A DNA stretch of 33,076 nucleotides. Source: Treponema sp. GTDB taxonomy: Bacteria > Spirochaetota > Spirochaetia > Treponematales > Breznakiellaceae. Below, one piece after another: positions 14,762-22,021 of the stretch. The first letter of the stretch is position 1, and each line of letters begins with the position of its first letter. The stretch covers positions 1 through 33,076 of the forward strand of contig JAITLC010000149.1 of NCBI GenBank assembly GCA_031278095.1, given 5' to 3'. Made by a program: the position numbers and the translations under genes. The notes beneath the pieces were generated by a model. The model was not told the origin of the DNA and ran no database searches. It saw nothing but the letters and a program-made list of their open reading frames with translations.

Positions 14762-16618
14762 TCAAGGCTCCTGCATTTTTTCGTAAAATTCCCGCATCAC
14801 ATAGAAGGCGGGTTTGCGGCTTTTGCGATCCGCATCGATAAGGCCCTTCCGGTTGAAGCCTTCCTGGTAGCGGTTGAGACGCCGGGGGCAGCGGAAATCG
14901 TAGAGTATCCAGGGGCTGGTTCCGGCTATGTAGGCGCAGGTCTTGAAGGTTTCAGTCTGCTGTTCATAGATACGTTTCTGCCTGTCTTCGGTAAAGAGAT
15001 CATCCACGGTACCCCGCTGTCCAAGCCGTGCCCCGGCGCCGAATTCACAGATTACCACCGGTTTGCCTGGTTTTGAGTTATTCAGAATCTTCGGGAGTTT
15101 TTCAAAATCGGGATCATACCAGCCGTAGTATTCGTTGATCCCGATAATATCCAGATTCTCTCCAAGTCTGTCCTGGATCATGAGCTTTTCATGGTTGATA
15201 AGGCATGCCGCTGAAATCAGCCGGGAATCGTCCAGGGAACGGGCTTTCTCCGCGAGACCCGACATGAATGTAAGCCGGCTGTCCGTATCGGCATTTTCAT
15301 TCCCCACCGACCAGATAATTACCGCCGCCTGGTTCCTGTCCCGTATTACCAGTTCGGCAAGCTGGTTTTCCGCATCCTCCCGGGTTTCAGGATTGTCAAA
15401 AGCCACTGCCCAGTAGACAGGAACCTCCTCCCAAAGCAGCACGCCTTCTTCGCTTGCAATCCGGGAAAAACGCCGGTCATGGGGATAGTGGGCCAGTCTG
15501 AGATAGTTGCCCTTGAGTTCCCTGAGATCCCGGATAGTCTCCCGGATGATATCTTCACTGGTGGTTTTTCCCAATTTGAAATGATCTTCATGGACACAGA
15601 TCCCTTTAAGAAAGATCTTTTTGCCGTTAAGAAAGATTTCCTCTCCCCGTGTACAAATCTCCCGGAAGCCGATACGGTCTTCAATCCGGCCGCCTGCGCC
15701 GTCTTCACCATTGGATTCAGCAAGATTCAGGGTAAAATCATAGAGTTTGGGGTTTTCCGGACTCCAGAGCCGAGGAGAGGTTTTGAGTGTAAGGGACGCC
15801 TTTCCATCCAGTACAGGTAGTTTTTCCCGGATATTCAGTTCGGGAATTTCAAGTTCCAGCCCGGCGGCGTCACCCTCAATGCTGATATCCGCCCGGATTT
15901 CCACACCATTAACAAGACGGATGAACCAGTCCTTGATAAAAGAAGGCCCGGTTCTGAGGAGGCAGACATTCCGGTAGAGTCCGCCATAGTTAAACCAGTC
16001 GGTATTATCCATAGGGATCCGCACGGGACTGCGGCGGGCATCTACCGTTACGATGATGCGGTTAAACTCCTGTACAGAGCCGGTTATCTCCACGCAGAAG
16101 GGAGTTGAGGCTCCCCAGTGGCTCCCCAGATATTCCCCGTTAAGGAACACCGATGCCGTATAGGATGCGCCCTCAAAGAAGAGGAAAGCCCGTTCGTCTT
16201 TTTTTTGAGAGTGGTAGTGAAACGTCCTTGTATAGATTCCGGTAGCTTCAAAGTACAGGTACTCAGGTCTTTCCATGTTCCAGCATGAAGGCACAGGCAT
16301 TGTTTCCCAGGCTTCAAAATCCCAGTCTTCCGGAGGGGAACCAAGAACCGGCTTGCAGGAGAGAGCCATTCGAGTCTCGGCGGAGGATTCCGGCTTGTTC
16401 ATGCCGGGGGCTTTTTTCTCCGCCCCTTGGCAGGCCGACCACCAGCGGGCTCTGCGGCAGCTATCGTAGAGATCCGGCGCAAAGTTCCAGAGGCCGTTCA
16501 GGGATTCAAGTTTCCTGCCGTCTATGTTGATGCTTCCGCGGGCATCAAGTTTTTTTGCCCTGTATTCAGCTTCATAATCGCTGTTATGAATATCCGCCTG
16601 ATAGTTTTCTGCCGCCAT
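14762..16618 (-). CDS. glycoside hydrolase family 2, beta-glucuronidase-like
   Basis: 618 aa, no signal peptide, so it acts in the cytoplasm on imported glucuronides or galactosides. GH2 layout: jelly-roll sugar-binding domain (LESLNGLWNF; TMPVPSCWNMERPEY; GIYTRTFHY; NGEYLGSHWGASTPF), immunoglobulin-like domain (about 225-325), then the TIM barrel from FLNGKKIFLKGICVHEDH. The acid/base is Glu441 in WSVGNEN; the nucleophile is probably Glu525 in VVICEFGAG. NEYYGWY and the PWILYDFRCPRR end favour beta-glucuronidase over beta-galactosidase. GGAGG upstream supports ATG 16618. Residues about 61-95 are an insertion that breaks the usual RARWW...FDEWEEMPVP region and contains a nested palindrome. 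It follows the GH18-like lipoprotein gene by 36 nt, so the two are co-transcribed and may serve the same glycan. Confidence 0.9.
   Translation of the reverse strand: MAAENYQADIHNSDYEAEYRAKKLDARGSINIDGRKLESLNGLWNFAPDLYDSCRRARWWSACQGAEKKAPGMNKPESSAETRMALSCKPVLGSPPEDWDFEAWETMPVPSCWNMERPEYLYFEATGIYTRTFHYHSQKKDERAFLFFEGASYTASVFLNGEYLGSHWGASTPFCVEITGSVQEFNRIIVTVDARRSPVRIPMDNTDWFNYGGLYRNVCLLRTGPSFIKDWFIRLVNGVEIRADISIEGDAAGLELEIPELNIREKLPVLDGKASLTLKTSPRLWSPENPKLYDFTLNLAESNGEDGAGGRIEDRIGFREICTRGEEIFLNGKKIFLKGICVHEDHFKLGKTTSEDIIRETIRDLRELKGNYLRLAHYPHDRRFSRIASEEGVLLWEEVPVYWAVAFDNPETREDAENQLAELVIRDRNQAAVIIWSVGNENADTDSRLTFMSGLAEKARSLDDSRLISAACLINHEKLMIQDRLGENLDIIGINEYYGWYDPDFEKLPKILNNSKPGKPVVICEFGAGARLGQRGTVDDLFTEDRQKRIYEQQTETFKTCAYIAGTSPWILYDFRCPRRLNRYQEGFNRKGLIDADRKSRKPAFYVMREFYEKMQEP
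16379..16424 (-). repeat. nested palindrome inside the GH2 gene
   Basis: Outer arms GGCGGAG (16379-16385) and CTCCGCC (16418-16424) enclose inner arms CCGGC (16390-16394) and GCCGG (16403-16407). It encodes part of a roughly 30-residue insertion (CQGAEKKAPGMNKPESSAE) between two conserved GH2 segments. Same behaviour as the other in-frame palindromes, but a different sequence. Confidence 0.55.
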
Positions 16619-16654
16619 ATCATCCTCCAGGAGCCCGGCCCGCACGGACCGGGC

Positions 16655-17725
16655 TCATTTTTCCACTGTTATCAATTTCCAGACTTCGGGAGTTTCCTGC
16701 CCGATACGCCAGAACCCGATATTCTTTACCCCCAGATCCCGGTATATCTCCATTCTTACTGCCAGCGAATAGGCATCCTCATAGTAGACTTTTACCCCGA
16801 CAGGGATTTCGTACTGAAAGGCCGGAATGCCGTTTTCCCGTTCAATCATCCGGACTTTCTGCTCGGCCTTGAGTTCCTCAATGCCTGAGTGAAGGTAGGC
16901 TTTGGACGGGTTGGCGTCTCCCCAGGCCCGGCCGTAGAAGGGGAGTCCCATGATAAGTTTTTCCGAACCTACGGTTTTTACGGCATATTCGGCCACCCGT
17001 TTACACCAGGCCAGGGAAGCCACAGGGCCCGGGGCGCTGGTAGACCAGTGCTCATCATAGGCCATGACCAGAATCCGGTCTACCAGGGGGAGAATCCGAT
17101 CATAGTCAAACACGTCGTCGGCAATGCGCCGCGTCCGGGCCGGGAGGGCAATGGTGAAAGGTTTGGAACCCAGTCCCCTCCGGAGTTCTGCCAGAAAGGA
17201 ACGGAATGCAGGCCCGTCCCGTTTCGGGATATTTTCAAAATCAATCTGGAGACCGTCAAAATGCCGGGCCTCATCGAGAAGATCCCGTATCAGCGCTTCA
17301 CGCTCTGCGCTGTTCTCTTTGAGGACAAAGTGGGTAAGTGAATAGCCGTTACAGGCCGCGACAAGGTGAACCTGGCCGCCGAAACGGATCTTGAGCCGGT
17401 TCGGTACATCGATCAGCTTGCCGTAGTAGTCGATCTCCGCCCCGAAATAGCCGATGTCGGTGAGGGGCATATCCGGTTTCAGGGCGTCTTCCCTGCCCGC
17501 AACCAGATAACCCCACACTTCCCGGAAGCCTGATACGGGAAGCGGTTCGTCCGGTGAAGGCAGGGAAAGGATCTCTTCCGGTTCCGCTTTGGCCGGAACT
17601 TCCATTTCCGCTGTTTCAGAAATTTCCGGAGTTTCGGCTTCCGTAATTGGCCCGGGGCCGGTTGAACAGGCTTCCAGGGCAAAAAGAACAAGAGTCAGGG
17701 CTGCAAGACAGACAATTTTTTTCAT
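16655..17725 (-). CDS. GH18-like (chitinase/YaaH-type) lipoprotein
   Basis: 356 aa. Signal peptide MKKIVCLAALTLVLFALEAC with probable lipidation at Cys20 (lipobox L-E-A-C, permissible in spirochaetes), then an acidic Pro/Glu linker (res 21-65), then a GH18 TIM barrel. The catalytic motif DGxxxDxE is present as DGLQIDFE (res 157-164), with the later barrel strands VDRILVMAYDEHW, KLIMGLPFYGRAWG and KNIGFWRIGQE. The barrel lacks the large insertion of true chitinases and resembles the spore-germination/YaaH-like branch, so the substrate could be peptidoglycan, chitin or another GlcNAc glycan. The only ribosome-site-like stretch, AAAGG, abuts the ATG, which is oddly close. First gene of a two-gene unit with GH2, divergent from the tetR operon. 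Confidence 0.9.
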   Translation of the reverse strand: MKKIVCLAALTLVLFALEACSTGPGPITEAETPEISETAEMEVPAKAEPEEILSLPSPDEPLPVSGFREVWGYLVAGREDALKPDMPLTDIGYFGAEIDYYGKLIDVPNRLKIRFGGQVHLVAACNGYSLTHFVLKENSAEREALIRDLLDEARHFDGLQIDFENIPKRDGPAFRSFLAELRRGLGSKPFTIALPARTRRIADDVFDYDRILPLVDRILVMAYDEHWSTSAPGPVASLAWCKRVAEYAVKTVGSEKLIMGLPFYGRAWGDANPSKAYLHSGIEELKAEQKVRMIERENGIPAFQYEIPVGVKVYYEDAYSLAVRMEIYRDLGVKNIGFWRIGQETPEVWKLITVEK

Positions 17726-17742
17726 CCTTTAATTCTAGCATA

Positions 17743-17772
17743 TTGACCCTTTGTTTTTCTATATTGTATATT
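17743..17772 (+). promoter_or_regulatory. candidate promoter of the tetR operon
   Basis: TTGACC (17743-17748), an 18-nt spacer and TATATT (17767-17772) lie in the 102-nt gap between the divergent GH18 and tetR genes. The AT-rich stretch to 17815 is where a TetR operator would be expected, but I see no convincing palindrome. Confidence 0.45.
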
Positions 17773-17827
17773 GGAATCATGGTTATTATTCGACTATGGG
17801 AAATATACTAACCAGGAGTCATATCCA

Positions 17828-18520
17828 ATGGGGATAAATGAACGCAGGAAGCGGGAAAGGTCGGAGAGGAAGAACGCCATCCTCCGTTGCGCACGGGATT
17901 TGGTTGTCGAATACGGGGCGGAGAAAGTCAGCATGATGGACATAGCCCAAAAAGCTGAATTGAGCAAGGCGACTCTCTACCTCTATTTCTCCAGCAAGGG
18001 TGTTCTCTTTCAGGAAATTTGTAACGAAGCCACCGAACGATTTATAGAGTATTTCAACTCCCTGGTTACGCCCAATCTGAATGCACTGGAATTGATACGC
18101 CTCTTCTGGAAGGCCTACCTGGATCTGTTTGGACGTTCCGATGATATGATAGTGATATTCAGCATGAAGCAGTATATGCTGGCCGAATTTCCCTTTTTCC
18201 CGATCAACGAGAATCCCGAGAAAGCCGAATCCGGTTCATCTTTTGTCATATACACCATGATCGAGAAGCTGATTGAACAGGGGAGGGCTGAAGGCATCTT
18301 TGAAAGCAATATTAACCCGGGGGTTATTGCCAGAACCATTCTTTTTATCTTTTCATATATAGTCGAGAACACCGTAAAGATGCCCAAATCGTCGAGGAAC
18401 GTCAAAACCATGCTGGAAGATCTCAAGAGCCTTTTGCAGATGATGCTCCGGGGCATTACGGTAGAAGGGGTTGACCGTTCACAGCTTTTGCTGCCGGATC
18501 TGGAAAATTTAAAGGAGTGA
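17828..18520 (+). CDS. TetR-family transcriptional regulator
   Basis: 230 aa. The N-terminal helix-turn-helix has the family pattern RNAIL-type first helix, AEKVSMMDIAQKAELSKATLYLYFSSKGVLF (res 31-61). The C-terminal three-quarters is a helical ligand-binding and dimer domain with no sequence clue to the ligand. AGGAG lies ten bases before ATG 17828; an upstream in-frame ATG at 17771 overlaps the promoter -10 and is rejected. The gene is immediately upstream of and co-directional with the RND transporter operon (7-nt gap), so it most likely represses this operon and itself, responding to a compound the transporter handles. Confidence 0.92.
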   Translation: MGINERRKRERSERKNAILRCARDLVVEYGAEKVSMMDIAQKAELSKATLYLYFSSKGVLFQEICNEATERFIEYFNSLVTPNLNALELIRLFWKAYLDLFGRSDDMIVIFSMKQYMLAEFPFFPINENPEKAESGSSFVIYTMIEKLIEQGRAEGIFESNINPGVIARTILFIFSYIVENTVKMPKSSRNVKTMLEDLKSLLQMMLRGITVEGVDRSQLLLPDLENLKE

Positions 18521-18527
18521 GGAATTC

Positions 18528-21230
18528 ATGTATAAACTTTTTAAACATCCGTGGCTTATCATTGCCGTCATTGGAGTAATTACCGTTTTTTTTGCCCTGC
18601 AGCTTCCCAGGGTGAAACTTGACAATAACAATCTCCGTTTTGTGCCTCCCGACGATCCTTCCCGTATAGTCAGTACCTACATAGATGATACCTTTGGAAG
18701 TTCCCTCTTCATCCTGGTAGGGCTTGAAAGGAAGTACGGTACTGTTTTTGACGCGGAATTCCTGCGGATCTTAAAGGAATATGTAGAACGGATTGAGGAG
18801 ATTGATATTATAGGAGATGTAAACTCCATCATGACCGCGGATTACATATCAGGTTCCGGAGACTCCATTCTGGTGGAAAGTATAGTGGGGGATGATTTTT
18901 CCGGCAGCCGGGAAGAAATTGAGGAGATAAAACGGAAAATACTTTCCTGGAAGTTCTATGACAGGACTCTTATCTCCGACGATTTTACCGCTACCCAGGT
19001 GCTGGTACCCCTGGACATTCCCATAGAGAAAGGCGGAAGCACTGAAGTGATAGACGGTTTCATGAAGGTGAGGGATTCTGCCAGGGAGATGTTCGGCGGC
19101 GTCGCTACGGTTTATGTAACGGGAATTCCCGTGATAAGCGCCACCGTCAACGAGGCTGTCAATGCGGATCTGACGCTTCTTATTCCCCTGGTAATACTTA
19201 TCGTGGTAACGATTGTGTTTATACCTTTCCGCAGGGTTATTGCTACAGTCCTGTCCCTTGTAGCGGTGCTTATTGCGGTGATCTGGTCAATCGGAGCCAT
19301 GCCCCTTTTCGGAATCAAGATGTCGGTGCTCTCCACGGTGCTTCCCGTTATCTTGATTGCCATGGGGAGTTCCTACGGCATCCATGTGGTGATTCACTAT
19401 ATCGAAGACATGGGCCTTAAGCATGACACGATGAGTGATGAGGATCACCGGGCGCTGGTTTACCATATTTTCAAAAAAACCGGGAAACCCATATTCCTTG
19501 CCGCCCTTACCACCTTTGCAGGGTTTCTGTCGTTCTGTTTTACCAGGGTTGTGCCGATAAAGGAATTCGGGTTTTTTGCCAGTTTCGGGATCATGGTATC
19601 TTTCATCATCACCGTTACGCTGATCCCCGCAATCCTCATCATCCGCGGCCCGAAGCCCATGAAGGAACTGTGGGCAACAGGCGGAGAGGGCGGGCAGGGG
19701 CCTGTACGCGAAAAAATCGCCGTCGCGTTTTCCGGTATCGTGGAGAAACGCTGGCTGGTGCTCTGCCTTCTCGTGCTTATTACGGGGCTGGGGATATACG
19801 GGGCTTCAAAGATCATCATTGATAATGTGATGGTGGAATACTTCAAGGCCGATACGGATATTTTTAAATCCGATAAATTCATCCGGGAAAAATTCGGCGG
19901 TTCAAAAATTGTAAGCGTCGTTGTGGAAGCCGATAATTTCGGCGCCATTCTCCATCCCGACAATCTCGGCGCCATGGACAGACTTTCTGCGTATCTTGAA
20001 GCCAGGGTGCCGGAAGTCGGCAAGACCATGGGTTTTACCGACCTTGTAAAGCGGATAAACCAGGTCTTTAATGTCGATGAAAGCCCGGAAGGCATAAAGG
20101 CCTCCGTTTCTGTCCCCGCGGAAGAAGACAGTTTCGGATTCGGGTTTGAGGCCGAAGAGGACGGTTTTGGCTTTGAAGAAGGAGGAGACGATTTTGGTTT
20201 CGGCAGTTTCAGCGAAACCGAAGACACCGAAGCCGTGGAAAGCGAAATTCCCCCGCAATACAATGCCTCAGACGAAAAGACCGTTAGCCTTGACAAAATA
20301 TCGGAACTTCTGGAAAAGGCCGCTTTTTCGGGAACCAGCGTAAACATGAACGCCCGCGATCTGGCGCGTTCCTTCAATGCCCTTACCAACCATGAAGGGG
20401 CGGCGTACTATGAAGTGCCCGAAGATCCGGAGCGTTACGGGAAAAAAACCAAAGAGGAACTGGTGACGCTGGTTTCCAATTATCTGGTACTCCTTTCGGG
20501 GAATATCAGCGACTATGCAAATAAGTCCATTGAGCCGACCGCCATAAAGACTACCATACAGTTGAGAACTATCGGGCAGGAAGATACGGACAGGGGGGTT
20601 GTAGAAATCAGAAATTTTGCCGCCGCCAATTTTCCGGACAACGTAAAGGTTACCGTAGGCGGTTCGGCCCTGGTGGAAGGGGCGGTCAATTCCCTGGTGG
20701 TGCAGTCCCAGCTTATTTCGATCATCTTTTCAATTATTGCCATGTTCCTTATTGTGGCAATTTCCTACCGTTCCGTTTCGGCAGGGATTATCAGTATCAT
20801 TCCCCTTTCGATACTTATTCTGCTTAACTTCGCCATCATGGGCTACCTCAGGATAAAACTTAACCTTGCAACCGCCATGATCTCCAGCATCTCTATCGGA
20901 GTAGGAATTGACTACACGATCCACTTCATGGACGCCTTCAAGCGGGAGTATCTGGAGTACGGCGGAAAGGGGAATTTCCTCAAGAGCGCCTATTATGTTT
21001 CCGGTTCTGCGATCATCGTGGGCGCTCTCTCGGTGGGCCTTGGTTTTGCCGTCCTTTGTTTTTCCAAATTCAATATGCTGGCGGAATTCGGGTTTCTTGT
21101 TGCCATGGCGATGATGATAAGCGCCCTTTCGGGCCTTATTGTTATACCGGTGCTGCTTTCGATTTTCAAGCCAAAATTTATCTATAATCCGGAATTAAAC
21201 AATCCTGAATTAAAAGGAGGAAAGAAATGA
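18528..21230 (+). CDS. RND/MMPL-superfamily transporter
   Basis: 900 aa, two tandem halves. Each has one membrane helix (res 10-25; 408-427), a periplasmic domain, then five helices with Patched/SSD-like features (LTLLIPLVILIVVTIVFIPF..., VILIAMGSSYGIHVVIHY at 274-291; IIFSIIAMFLIVAISY..., ISIGVGIDYTIHFMDAF at 788-804). The polar residues in those G-S-S-Y-G and G-V-G-I-D-Y helices fit a proton-driven pump. The second periplasmic domain contains an odd acidic Phe-Gly stretch (res 532-561: EDSFGFGFEAEEDGFGF ... GGDDFGFGSF). Related single-subunit RNDs next to LolA-like and barrel genes are thought to move lipids or lipoproteins. It overlaps the next gene by 4 nt (ATGA), implying fixed co-expression. 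Confidence 0.93.
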   Translation: MYKLFKHPWLIIAVIGVITVFFALQLPRVKLDNNNLRFVPPDDPSRIVSTYIDDTFGSSLFILVGLERKYGTVFDAEFLRILKEYVERIEEIDIIGDVNSIMTADYISGSGDSILVESIVGDDFSGSREEIEEIKRKILSWKFYDRTLISDDFTATQVLVPLDIPIEKGGSTEVIDGFMKVRDSAREMFGGVATVYVTGIPVISATVNEAVNADLTLLIPLVILIVVTIVFIPFRRVIATVLSLVAVLIAVIWSIGAMPLFGIKMSVLSTVLPVILIAMGSSYGIHVVIHYIEDMGLKHDTMSDEDHRALVYHIFKKTGKPIFLAALTTFAGFLSFCFTRVVPIKEFGFFASFGIMVSFIITVTLIPAILIIRGPKPMKELWATGGEGGQGPVREKIAVAFSGIVEKRWLVLCLLVLITGLGIYGASKIIIDNVMVEYFKADTDIFKSDKFIREKFGGSKIVSVVVEADNFGAILHPDNLGAMDRLSAYLEARVPEVGKTMGFTDLVKRINQVFNVDESPEGIKASVSVPAEEDSFGFGFEAEEDGFGFEEGGDDFGFGSFSETEDTEAVESEIPPQYNASDEKTVSLDKISELLEKAAFSGTSVNMNARDLARSFNALTNHEGAAYYEVPEDPERYGKKTKEELVTLVSNYLVLLSGNISDYANKSIEPTAIKTTIQLRTIGQEDTDRGVVEIRNFAAANFPDNVKVTVGGSALVEGAVNSLVVQSQLISIIFSIIAMFLIVAISYRSVSAGIISIIPLSILILLNFAIMGYLRIKLNLATAMISSISIGVGIDYTIHFMDAFKREYLEYGGKGNFLKSAYYVSGSAIIVGALSVGLGFAVLCFSKFNMLAEFGFLVAMAMMISALSGLIVIPVLLSIFKPKFIYNPELNNPELKGGKK

Positions 21231-22006
21231 ACAGAAAGAATGCGGTCATTCTGTCAATTCTGCTGGTTTCAGCAGTACATGTGTTTGCACAGACAAGCGC
21301 CAATGATATTATTGCCGCTTCAAGGGAAAGGATAAAGGTGGAGACGACATCCGCCCGTACCCGCTGGGTGCTCACGGCAAAAGACGGTTCAACTGCCGAA
21401 CGGCTCATCGATCAGTACAGCAAGAAGGGGGCCAAAGGAGATCGTGCGGTAATAGTATTTCAGCAGCCTGCAAGCGTAAAGGGGACTCGTTTCCTTACCA
21501 TGGAAAACCAGGGGGCCGTGGACGATCAGTGGATATACCTGCCGAGCCTCAACAAAGTCCGCAGGATCGCCTCTTCGGAAGGTTCAGGCAGTTTCATGGG
21601 GACAGATCTTTCCTACGATGATGTGGGTTCTTCAAACCGCAATCCCGACCTTGATGTCCACACCCTGCTCCGCGAGGAGAATTTCAACGGTCATCCCTGC
21701 CATGTGATTGAATCAAAACCCAAGGATGCTTCCTATCAGTACTCCAGGATGCTGCTCTGGATCGACAATGATTCAAAACTGAACTGGAAGATAGAGTGCT
21801 ACGACAAAAAAAATACGCTGGTAAAAATTCTGGAGGTACTTAACGTAAAAGATGTGCAGGGTTATATTACCCCGACGGTCACAAAAATGAGCACCCTTGC
21901 CGCGGGAACTTCCACCACAATCAATGTGGATATTATAAAGTATGACGATCCCATTCCCGAAAGTGTATTTACCACTTCCTATCTTGAAACGGGGAGAGCC
22001 CGTTAG
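21227..22006 (+). CDS. LolA-like periplasmic protein (outer membrane lipoprotein-sorting family)
   Basis: 259 aa. Signal peptide MNRKNAVILSILLVSAVHVFA, probably cut before Gln22, leaves a soluble periplasmic protein. The body matches the outer-membrane lipoprotein-sorting / LolA_like family: a curved beta-sheet with paired strands (TRWVLTAKDGST, DRAVIVFQQPASVKGTRFLTM), the hallmark DDQWIYLPSLNKVRRIASSEGSGSFMGTDLSYDD, then LLWIDNDSKLNWKIECYD. The half-open barrel in this fold carries acyl chains. GGAGG seven bases before ATG 21227 supports the start. Placed between the RND pump and the barrel protein, it is likely the shuttle that takes a lipid or lipoprotein from one to the other; this is inference from gene order and fold. 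Confidence 0.92.
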   Translation: MNRKNAVILSILLVSAVHVFAQTSANDIIAASRERIKVETTSARTRWVLTAKDGSTAERLIDQYSKKGAKGDRAVIVFQQPASVKGTRFLTMENQGAVDDQWIYLPSLNKVRRIASSEGSGSFMGTDLSYDDVGSSNRNPDLDVHTLLREENFNGHPCHVIESKPKDASYQYSRMLLWIDNDSKLNWKIECYDKKNTLVKILEVLNVKDVQGYITPTVTKMSTLAAGTSTTINVDIIKYDDPIPESVFTTSYLETGRAR

Positions 22007-22021
22007 GCGGAGGCATTAGCG

